Below are positions 12,736 through 18,967 of a stretch of DNA of 18,967 bases, piece by piece (within the stretch, counting starts at the first letter, position 1; every line of letters begins with the position of its first letter). The notes below the pieces were generated by a model. It saw nothing but the letters and a program-made list of their open reading frames with translations. It had not been told where the DNA came from and did not search any database. The stretch is from positions 1-18,967 of the forward strand of contig DATJXG010000209.1 of the NCBI GenBank assembly GCA_035500455.1. Direction: 5' to 3'. Position numbers and translations under genes: made by a program. The stretch is from DATJXG01 sp035500455 (GTDB taxonomy: Bacteria; Acidobacteriota; Terriglobia; Terriglobales; Acidobacteriaceae).

Positions 12736-15279
12736 TCACTCGCAGCGTAGTGCGACCAGGGGATCCACTCGCGCAGCGCGCCGCGCCGGCGCCAGGCATG
12801 CGACTATGCCTGCTGCCACGATTCCCGCGACAACCGCGACGAACGTCAAGGGGTCCGTAACCGAAATTCCCCACACCTGGCTGGCAAGAAAGCGCGTCAG
12901 GCCCCAACTGGCGAGCAAGCCGATGGCAGTGCCGGCGGCGATCATGCGGCAGCCGTTCTTGACGACCATGCGCACAATGTCGCCGCGCACCGCGCCCAGC
13001 GCCATGCGAATGCCGATCTCGCGAGTACGCAATGACACTGTGTAGGCCATCACGCTGAATACGCCGATCATGACCAGCAGGATTGCAATCGAGGCCAGAA
13101 AGGATAAAGTCGCCAGGCCGAACTCCGGCGCCGAGTAAGTCAGCCGATACAGAGTTTCTTCAAGGGGCTCGAAGTCGGCGAAGATCACGTCGCGGTCCAC
13201 CGCCCACACCCGTTCCTGAATCGCGTGCAGCATTGGAGCTGGCGCAGTCTTGGTTCTTATCAGGAAGACGGAACCGCCCTCAATCGTGTAAGGAATGAAG
13301 GCTCCGGCCATTGCAGGCTGCTCGGGCCCGCCATTGTTTTTTATGTCGCCGACTACCCCGATAACCTGGAAAACCGCACTCTGCGGCGTGCCAGGGCGCT
13401 CGGCAAAGGCTTTCAGCCTGATCTGCCTGCCGACCGGATCTTCAGAGCCGAAGAATTTGCGGGCCATCGTCTGATTGATCACAGCGACATGTTGCGCGGA
13501 AGCGACCTCTCGCTGTGAGAGCCATCGGCCGGCCAGCAGGCGCAGGTTCAGAACGCGTACCAGTTCCTCGCTGCATCCCTCGAACTTGGCTCGGTCGGTG
13601 TAGTCTTCGCCCGAGGTCGCAACCATGCTCTCAAATCCCCCGTTGTATCCCGGGAGGGAGTTGTTCACCGCAACCTCGGCGACGCCGGGCAATGTACTGA
13701 GGCTCTGCAGCACTTTTTTCACAAAATTTTTGTTCTGTTCCGGCGTGTCATAACGGCCGGAAGGCGTGCCCAGGGGGGCCATTACGAGGTTGCGAGGGTC
13801 GAATCCCAGGTCGATGTGGGTCACAACGAAAAAGCTGCGGATCATCAGGCCCGCGCCGACGAGCAGCACGATCGACAACGCGACTTCGCCAATCACCAGG
13901 GAAGCGCGAAGTCTCCCGTGGCGAAGCGTCTTCCCGGCGCCCTTGCCGCCGCCTGCCAGTTGCGGTTGCAGATCGCGGTACGCGGCATGCAAGGCCGGCG
14001 CTAACCCACAGAGCAGGGTAGTCAGGACTGTAATCCCCAGGGCAAACAGAAGCGCCGTCAAGTCGAGATGAATCGCCGCTTCCCCGCCGATGCCGATGCC
14101 TTTCTCCGGCACGAACATCGAGGCCGCTTTGGTTCCGAAGTAAGCGAACAGGCACCCCATCGCGCAGGCGGCGAGGGCCAGAGTAAGACTCTCGACCAGC
14201 AACTGCCGCACTACGCGTCCACGGCCGGCGCCGAGGGCAGCGCGGACGGCGATCTCCCGTTCCCTCACTGTGGCCCGAGCCAACAATAAGTTGGCCACAT
14301 TGCAGCAGGCGATCAACAACAGCATCAGCACGGCCGCGAGCAGGTTGTAGAGCAAATGCTTCAGTCCAAATTCCGAGGCCCCCGCGCTGCCGATTCCCCA
14401 CGGCCCCAGAAAATAGTCGGCCGCCGACTGCACTCGCACCGTGAAACGCTCAGGAAACTCCTGCGGATGGATTTTTGCTAGCCGCCCGAGGACGAGTTCA
14501 AGATCTTTTCCCGCAGCGCCGAAGCTCACGCCGGGCTTGAGGCGGCCAATCAGGAAAAGGGTGGGACCCTGGGCGGCAAATGCGGGATCGTGGACGTCGA
14601 ATGGAATCCACGCCGCCACCGTCGCGCCATAGGCCTGGAAACGCGGCGGCATAATGCCGATTAGGGTGCGAGGTTCGCCGTCCACGATGAAAGTTTTCCC
14701 AAGAATCGTGGGATCGCCGTTGAACTCGCCGTGCCACGTCTTATAGCTGATAACGAAAACCGGAGGAGCCCCGGGTGCTCCATCCTCCTCGGTAATGCCT
14801 CGTCCAAGCAGCGGTGGAACGCCATAGAAGGAAAAAGCGTTCGCGGTTACGTAGCCCACGTAAAACTGACGCTGTTCGTGGCCGTCGCTGACATGTACGA
14901 AGGAATGGGTGTACGCGACCAGGTCTTCGAAGGATCGGTTCTGTTCGCGGATTGCCTCAAACGTCTCCAGGGAGCGCGTGAGCGGAAATATCTCCTGACC
15001 CGATTTCTCGATGGAGGGAACCGCCAGCCGGTCCGAATCTCGGGCGGAGAAGGGATTCACCACCAGGTGATAGAACACGCTGAACACAACCGTGGAAGCG
15101 CCGATGCCCAGCGCCAGGGCGAAGACCGCCACAGAGGTGAACCGAAGGTCCTTATTCAGGGAACGCAGCGCGAAGCGAAAATCAGATGCCAGACTGTCGA
15201 GCCAGCCCGCTACGCTGAATGTGCTCCTCGGCATGAGTTGCTGTTGATCGGTGTTCCATTGACCTTGTGGGGGATTCAT
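12736..15279 (-). CDS. ADOP family orphan ABC permease (MacB/FtsX-like)
   Basis: This 847-residue membrane protein has the two-copy MacB/FtsX architecture of the acidobacterial duplicated orphan permease family. The N-terminus has the family motif DFRFALRSLNKDLRFT, followed by AVFALALGIGAS (first membrane segment about 48-68). A MacB-type periplasmic domain follows (about 70-280), then a first FtsX-type membrane module (about 315-440, including ANLLLARATVREREIAVRAALG). A segment with RLRASLVIGEVALSIVLL leads to a second periplasmic domain and a second FtsX module (about 725-840, with LRTREIGIRMALGA and a C-terminal ARRAARVDPLVALR). No ABC ATPase gene adjoins it, as is typical of the family, and its function is unproven; macrolide or lipoprotein export should not be assumed. 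The ATG at 15279 is preceded by GAGGGA at a long distance. The PAP2 gene ends 15 bases upstream, suggesting co-transcription. Confidence 0.9.
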   Translation of the reverse strand: MNPPQGQWNTDQQQLMPRSTFSVAGWLDSLASDFRFALRSLNKDLRFTSVAVFALALGIGASTVVFSVFYHLVVNPFSARDSDRLAVPSIEKSGQEIFPLTRSLETFEAIREQNRSFEDLVAYTHSFVHVSDGHEQRQFYVGYVTANAFSFYGVPPLLGRGITEEDGAPGAPPVFVISYKTWHGEFNGDPTILGKTFIVDGEPRTLIGIMPPRFQAYGATVAAWIPFDVHDPAFAAQGPTLFLIGRLKPGVSFGAAGKDLELVLGRLAKIHPQEFPERFTVRVQSAADYFLGPWGIGSAGASEFGLKHLLYNLLAAVLMLLLIACCNVANLLLARATVREREIAVRAALGAGRGRVVRQLLVESLTLALAACAMGCLFAYFGTKAASMFVPEKGIGIGGEAAIHLDLTALLFALGITVLTTLLCGLAPALHAAYRDLQPQLAGGGKGAGKTLRHGRLRASLVIGEVALSIVLLVGAGLMIRSFFVVTHIDLGFDPRNLVMAPLGTPSGRYDTPEQNKNFVKKVLQSLSTLPGVAEVAVNNSLPGYNGGFESMVATSGEDYTDRAKFEGCSEELVRVLNLRLLAGRWLSQREVASAQHVAVINQTMARKFFGSEDPVGRQIRLKAFAERPGTPQSAVFQVIGVVGDIKNNGGPEQPAMAGAFIPYTIEGGSVFLIRTKTAPAPMLHAIQERVWAVDRDVIFADFEPLEETLYRLTYSAPEFGLATLSFLASIAILLVMIGVFSVMAYTVSLRTREIGIRMALGAVRGDIVRMVVKNGCRMIAAGTAIGLLASWGLTRFLASQVWGISVTDPLTFVAVVAGIVAAGIVACLAPARRAARVDPLVALRCE

Positions 15280-15294
15280 ATTTTGTAAGGTCCC

Positions 15295-16029
15295 TCACTT
15301 TCCCGAATCTTCGTCGTCCGAATCCGAGCCAGGCCGCGGAAGCCCTAACTTGCGCTTGGCGCGCACATGGTCGAGCACGATCATGGTGCTCACCCATAAC
15401 GTGGCCGTGAGGTAGCCCGCGATGACATCGCTAGGATAGTGCACTCCCAGGTAAATGCGCGACAGCCCGATGGCAGCCACCAGGATAGCGGCGCAAGCCC
15501 AGATCAAAATGCGCAGCCAGAGCGACCGGATGCGATCGGCCAGGAGGCCGGCAAGCACGCCGTAAAAACAGAATGAAAATAATGCGTGGCCGCTGGGAAA
15601 GCTGGGGGTACGCGGCAGGTTGCCGAAGAAGGGCGTTGGCCGCGGGCGATGGAACGCATACTTGAGCGCGAGATCGAGGACTAGCGCCCCGAGGATGGTC
15701 GTGAGCAGCCATAAGGCTGCGCGCCGCCAGCGCAGGGAAAGAAACAGGATCATCGCCAGGACTGCGGCGATTACCAGTCCGTTGCCGCCGATGAAAGAAG
15801 CCGCGAACATGGCCTTGGTCATCGCCGGAGAGGAGTGCTGATGCACCGCCTGCCGCACCGCCATATCGAATTGCCGGGTTTGGTCGTGGGAGACGCTTTC
15901 CGCAATCCAGGCGAAGAGAAAGAGCGACAGCACCGCCAATCCCAGCGAAAGCAGCGCGACAGATTCGATTACCGCTGCCGGCTTGGGGACGGTTTCCAGC
16001 TCCGGGAGTTGGTAGTTGTCGCTAGTCAT
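15295..16029 (-). CDS. PAP2 family membrane phosphatase
   Basis: This is an integral-membrane phosphatidic acid phosphatase type 2 protein of 244 residues, with about six membrane segments. All three signature motifs are complete: K-x6-RP (Lys123, Arg130, Pro131), PSGH (145-148) and SR-x5-H-x3-D (Ser190, Arg191, His197, Asp201). His148 is the general acid and His197 the nucleophile. Bacterial members dephosphorylate undecaprenyl pyrophosphate, phosphatidylglycerol phosphate or lipid A sites on the periplasmic face; which applies here is not decided by the sequence. The C-terminus is a short acidic tail (SDSDDEDS). The start is uncertain: an in-frame TTG at 16047 would add six residues, and neither has a good ribosome binding site; I prefer the ATG. 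It is followed closely by the ADOP gene and preceded by a GT-B gene beyond a palindromic repeat. Confidence 0.93.
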   Translation of the reverse strand: MTSDNYQLPELETVPKPAAVIESVALLSLGLAVLSLFLFAWIAESVSHDQTRQFDMAVRQAVHQHSSPAMTKAMFAASFIGGNGLVIAAVLAMILFLSLRWRRAALWLLTTILGALVLDLALKYAFHRPRPTPFFGNLPRTPSFPSGHALFSFCFYGVLAGLLADRIRSLWLRILIWACAAILVAAIGLSRIYLGVHYPSDVIAGYLTATLWVSTMIVLDHVRAKRKLGLPRPGSDSDDEDSGK

Positions 16030-16054
16030 CTTAATGTTGCGAATCAAAACTCAA

Positions 16055-16134
16055 TCTCGGCGTCCTCGGCGATTTAAGGTTTTGTTCCCCCGTCGCTGGA
16101 CGAACAAAACCCCAAAAACGCCGAGGCCGCCAAG
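16055..16134. repeat. Imperfect palindromic repeat, CTCGGCGATTTRAGG family, copy 2
   Basis: The left arm 16055-16087 (CTCGGCGATTTAAGGTTTTGTTC at its inner side) and the right arm about 16102-16134 (GAACAAAACC, then AAACGCCGAG) are reverse complements with several mismatches. The CTCGGCGATTTRAGG core matches copy 1 near 11120. It fills the gap between the glycosyltransferase stop and the PAP2 start, both on the minus strand, so it would lie within any shared transcript. Confidence 0.7.
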
Positions 16135-16180
16135 AAACTCCGCCGAGGGCGCGGAGATTGCCGTGCGATGCTGTCACCCC

Positions 16181-17215
16181 TCAATCTTCGCCAATCAGCT
16201 CGTCAAGTTTCTCAAAGAGCGCGGCATTTCCCTGGCGCGGGTAGCCCGCCAGCCGTTCCTCGTACTCCGGAAGGTTGAAGAGAAACGATTCCACGCGCTC
16301 CTTGTTCAGTTCTTTCCAGTAGGCTCCATAACCCATCTTCTCCAGCCAATAGGCGTTGAAAGTCTGTTCGAACTGATGCGCCACCGGCACCGCCAGGTAT
16401 GGCTTGCCCAGATGCAATGCCTCCGTGACCAGCGAAAATCCGGCGTTGGCGACGATCGCCCGCGCGCTGGTAAGGTCCGCCAGGAAGCCTTCGAGACTCG
16501 GCTTCTTGAAAACGGTACTGCCCTCCGCGCCTTCGCGGGCGAATCCGTAAGCAATGAAACGGCAACGCACCGAACCCAGCAGCCTGGCAAGCGCGGGAGC
16601 CGGCGAAGTGGCGTACACCAGCACATGCTCGGCCTTGCTTGGGACCGATTCAAGGATCTGCTGCCGCAGGATAGGCGGAAACAGAAACGTTTCGCGCCGC
16701 TTGACCGGGGCAGGGAAGAATGAAGTGATCAGATATGCGTCGGCGCGCGGGACCATCATTCGAGTAACCAGTTTGGCGAGCGCGGCGTCGCGGCGGAACT
16801 CGCGGGGGAAGGAGATTCGGGTGTTGGTGAGGCAGTGCTGATTATCGATGGAAATGACCGGTAGCCCCAGGCGATGGCCGATATGACAGGTCAGCGGCTC
16901 AAAATCGGTGATCACGTGTGTGATTGCCCAGCGGCGGGCGAATTCTTTCAGGCGGGCAAGGCTGCCGGCGGCCTGGCGGACGCTGGCCAGGTTCTTGACC
17001 ACGGTGCGGCGGTAGCGAACGCGATTATTTACGTACGCCAGTCGCAAGCCATAGATTTCCGTAACCTCGAAGTCCTCGCGCAGGTTGCGCAGTCCGCGAT
17101 CGAATGACGCCGCGTGGACGCTGTGTCCCCGCTCCAGCAGGTGAGAGATGACTTCTTTGGCGCGCGTAGAGTGCCCCGCGCCCTCCCCATTTACGCCGTA
17201 GAGGATATTGGCCAT
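16181..17215 (-). CDS. MurG-like GT-B family glycosyltransferase
   Basis: This is a 344-residue cytoplasmic, probably peripheral-membrane glycosyltransferase with the two-domain GT-B fold. The N-terminal domain begins with a beta strand and Gly-rich loop, NILYGVNGEGAGHSTRAKEV (residues 3-22), then HSVHAASFDRG. The C-terminal domain carries the nucleotide-sugar-binding region: NAGFSLVTEALHLGKPYLAVPV (257-278) and HQFEQ (280-284), with AGF replacing the usual GG(F/H). This pattern matches the MurG-like group that includes the MJ1255-type proteins. The usual product is a glycolipid or glycoconjugate, but donor and acceptor cannot be read here. The start is ATG 17215; no clear ribosome binding site is visible. 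It is upstream of the PAP2 and ADOP genes in transcription order and divergent from the amiE-namZ fusion gene across 150 bases. Confidence 0.87.
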   Translation of the reverse strand: MANILYGVNGEGAGHSTRAKEVISHLLERGHSVHAASFDRGLRNLREDFEVTEIYGLRLAYVNNRVRYRRTVVKNLASVRQAAGSLARLKEFARRWAITHVITDFEPLTCHIGHRLGLPVISIDNQHCLTNTRISFPREFRRDAALAKLVTRMMVPRADAYLITSFFPAPVKRRETFLFPPILRQQILESVPSKAEHVLVYATSPAPALARLLGSVRCRFIAYGFAREGAEGSTVFKKPSLEGFLADLTSARAIVANAGFSLVTEALHLGKPYLAVPVAHQFEQTFNAYWLEKMGYGAYWKELNKERVESFLFNLPEYEERLAGYPRQGNAALFEKLDELIGED

Positions 17216-17243
17216 CGGTCAGGCGAGAGTATAACCCGTTGAA

Positions 17244-17338
17244 TGTAGGCGCGGGCGTCCCGCCCGGCTTCGTTCTGCTAGTAACCCAACCGAAAGTTCA
17301 GAGGCGCTCGCCGCACCGGCGGGACGCCCGCGCCTACA
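17244..17338. repeat. Near-perfect palindromic repeat, TGTAGGCGCGGGCGTCCCGCC family
   Basis: The left arm 17244-17267 and the right arm 17316-17338 are reverse complements over about 23 bases with one inserted base, separated by 48 bases. It lies in the intergenic gap between the divergent glycosyltransferase and amiE-namZ genes. No T-run follows, so I treat it as a dispersed element, not a terminator. It occupies much of the space where both promoters must be. Confidence 0.8.
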
Positions 17339-17365
17339 TACTTACTTGGGTTTCTTGAGCATTCC

Positions 17366-18967
17366 ATGGCTGTTGTGTACAGTCGAAACATCCATCCTAT
17401 GATTTTCCGTTCCCTTCGGCTCCGGGTTTCCTGCGTCCTCTGCGCGGTAGTTCTGGCGAGTATGAACGTGCCCGGCCTGATTGCGGCAACCCGCACTGCA
17501 GCCGAAACTCCTGCCCACCTGGCGGTGCTCGATGGCATCGTGCGCGAAGCCATCAGCAATGGACAGGTCCCGGGCGCGGTGTTGCTGGTGTGGCACAGCG
17601 GCCAGGTGCGCTATCGCAAAGCCTTTGGCTACCGGTCGCTGGAACCGCGCCGCGAACCGATGACAGTCGATACGATCTTCGATATCGCATCGCTGACCAA
17701 AGTTGTGGCTACAACCACCGCAGTCATGCAACTGGTGGGACGGGGCGAGGTCCGCCTGAATGATCCGGTCGCCAAATATCTTCCCGAGTTCGCCCAGAAC
17801 GGCAAGCAGGACATCACGGTTCGCGAGCTGATGACGCATCACTCCGGGCTGAAGGAAGACCTCGATCTCACCGTCGCCTGGCAGGGGCGGGACACCGCTT
17901 TCCGCATGGCTTTCGCCGAAACGCCAGTCGATCCCCCCGGCTCGCGCTTCATGTACAGCGACATCAATTTTATTGTGCTCGGCGCTCTGGTCGAACGGGT
18001 TACGGGAATGCGCCTCGATGACTACTGCGAGCAGCACATCTTCCGTCCACTGGGGATGGCGCATACCCGCTATCTTCCGCCCGCGGCCTGGCTGCCGAAG
18101 ATTGCTCCCACGCAGTACGACGAGCGCGGCGTGATGTTGCGTGGCGTGGTGCACGACCCCACAGCACGGCGCATGGGAGGAGTGGCAGGACATGCTGGCT
18201 TGTTTTCGACCGCGGATGATCTTTCCAGGTTCGCCCAGGCCTTGCTCAACGGCAGTTCCGTGCTCTCTCCTCTGCTGGTGGAGAAGATGACCACGCCACA
18301 GCAGCCGGCAAATTCGAACGTGCTTCGCGGCCTGGGTTGGGACATCGACTCCCCCTTTTCCAGCAACCGCGGCGACCTGCTGCCGGTGGGTTCATATGGC
18401 CACACCGGATTTACGGGGACTTCTTTGTGGATCGATCCCACGACTCGCACTTTCATTGTGCTGCTGACTAACTCCGTGCACCCGCGAGGGAAGGGAAGTG
18501 CCATCGCCCTCCGCTCGAAAGTGGCTACAGCCACGGCTGCGGCGCTTCTGCTGACTCCCGATGAACAAGAAAGGGAACGCTGGAAGAGCCTCACCGGATA
18601 CAACGACGCTCTAACCGCAGGCCGGCGGCTGGCCGCGCGCAATGGCGATGTGAAGACCGGCATTGACGCGCTCGAAGCCCGCAACTTCGACCTGATTTCG
18701 GGAGCCGAAGGCAAGAAGAAGAAAATCGGCCTGCTGACCAACCAGACCGGCATCGATTCCCAAGGCCGGCGCACCATTGACGTGCTGGCGCAGGCGCCGG
18801 GAGTTTCCCTGCAGGCGATCTTCAGCCCCGAGCACGGCGTAACCGGAACGCTGGATACAACCGATGTAGCCAACACCCGCGATGCCGCCACCGGCGTTCC
18901 CGTCTATAGCGTCTATGGTGCGACGGATGCAGCGCGGCACCCTCCGCTCGATGTCCTCAAAGATCTC
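17366..18967 (+). CDS. AmiE-NamZ fusion: serine hydrolase plus DUF1343 (GH171) muramidase, partial
   Basis: I translated this plus-strand frame directly; it is open from ATG 17366 to the last base (534 codons) and continues off the right edge. An alternative ATG at 17399 gives a cleaner signal peptide (MIFRSLRLRV, then CVLCAVVLASM). Residue numbers here count from 17366. The first domain (about 55-400) is a beta-lactamase-fold serine hydrolase with SLTK (Ser109, Lys112), YSD (197-199) and HTG (346-348). The second begins near residue 430 and matches DUF1343: GIDALEARNFDLISG, KIGLLTNQTGIDSQGRRT, then FSPEHGVTG, whose PEHG carries the likely catalytic Glu. In Bacillus subtilis AmiE (YbbE) and NamZ (YbbC) are separate neighbours; AmiE removes peptides from muropeptides and NamZ cleaves terminal MurNAc. 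Here they are joined, implying coupled turnover. The NamZ C-terminus lies outside the window. Confidence 0.88.
   Translation, partial: MAVVYSRNIHPMIFRSLRLRVSCVLCAVVLASMNVPGLIAATRTAAETPAHLAVLDGIVREAISNGQVPGAVLLVWHSGQVRYRKAFGYRSLEPRREPMTVDTIFDIASLTKVVATTTAVMQLVGRGEVRLNDPVAKYLPEFAQNGKQDITVRELMTHHSGLKEDLDLTVAWQGRDTAFRMAFAETPVDPPGSRFMYSDINFIVLGALVERVTGMRLDDYCEQHIFRPLGMAHTRYLPPAAWLPKIAPTQYDERGVMLRGVVHDPTARRMGGVAGHAGLFSTADDLSRFAQALLNGSSVLSPLLVEKMTTPQQPANSNVLRGLGWDIDSPFSSNRGDLLPVGSYGHTGFTGTSLWIDPTTRTFIVLLTNSVHPRGKGSAIALRSKVATATAAALLLTPDEQERERWKSLTGYNDALTAGRRLAARNGDVKTGIDALEARNFDLISGAEGKKKKIGLLTNQTGIDSQGRRTIDVLAQAPGVSLQAIFSPEHGVTGTLDTTDVANTRDAATGVPVYSVYGATDAARHPPLDVLKDL

Noticed and set aside
13748..14401. 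217-codon minus-strand frame inside the ADOP gene
   Set aside because: It is a shifted frame of the ADOP coding sequence, with shadow-like composition and no start signal.
4575..15279. ABC ATPase at 4575 as partner of the ADOP permease
   Set aside because: The ATPase overlaps its own permease gene, is of the ABC-2 type and lies 8 kb away on the opposite strand; ADOP proteins typically lack a linked ATPase.

Overview
The window reads as a chromosomal segment of an acidobacterium, probably from the Koribacter/Acidobacteriaceae side of the phylum. The basis is the high-GC codon use, an ADOP-type orphan permease (acidobacterial duplicated orphan permease), a FecR protein with a tryptophan-rich middle region, a CstA gene followed by a YbdD-like gene, and intergenic gaps filled with imperfect palindromic repeats. 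This is inference from gene content; no rRNA or other phylogenetic marker is present.

Layout, left to right. A partial minus-strand membrane protein (GT87/DUF2029-like) runs off the left edge. A 285-base repeat-filled gap follows, then a minus-strand phosphofructokinase whose Asp104/Lys124 pair points to pyrophosphate rather than ATP as phosphoryl donor. Divergent from it is a plus-strand block: cstA overlapped by a small ybdD/yjiX-type gene, a second palindromic gap, an ABC ATPase, and a single 732-residue ORF that fuses an ABC-2 permease to a complete metal-dependent amidohydrolase. Convergent with this block is a minus-strand pair, a DUF2911 exported protein translationally coupled to a class-C beta-lactamase-like serine hydrolase. 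ruvC starts divergently and is followed by an unrecognised secreted protein and a FecR/W-rich protein that has its own promoter, a strong ribosome binding site and a clear intrinsic terminator. The minus strand then carries, in transcription order, a GT-B glycosyltransferase, a PAP2 phosphatase and the ADOP permease. The right edge holds the first 534 codons of a plus-strand gene fusing an AmiE-like serine hydrolase to a NamZ-like (DUF1343, GH171) exo-muramidase.

How the genes relate. There is no single large operon; the window is a string of two- and three-gene units. Three junctions use ATGA stop/start overlaps (cstA-ybdD, ABC ATPase-permease, DUF2911-serine hydrolase), which implies translational coupling. 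The main themes are central carbon metabolism (PFK, and carbon-source uptake by CstA) and the cell envelope (two serine hydrolases, glycosyltransferase, PAP2, FecR protein, transporters).

The most unusual items are the permease-amidohydrolase fusion, whose extra seventh membrane segment predicts a periplasmic enzyme tethered to an exporter, and the AmiE-NamZ fusion, which joins two peptidoglycan-recycling activities that Bacillus encodes as separate genes. Two genes (the partial GT87-like gene with a TTG start, and the amiE-namZ fusion) run off the window ends and were found by direct translation.
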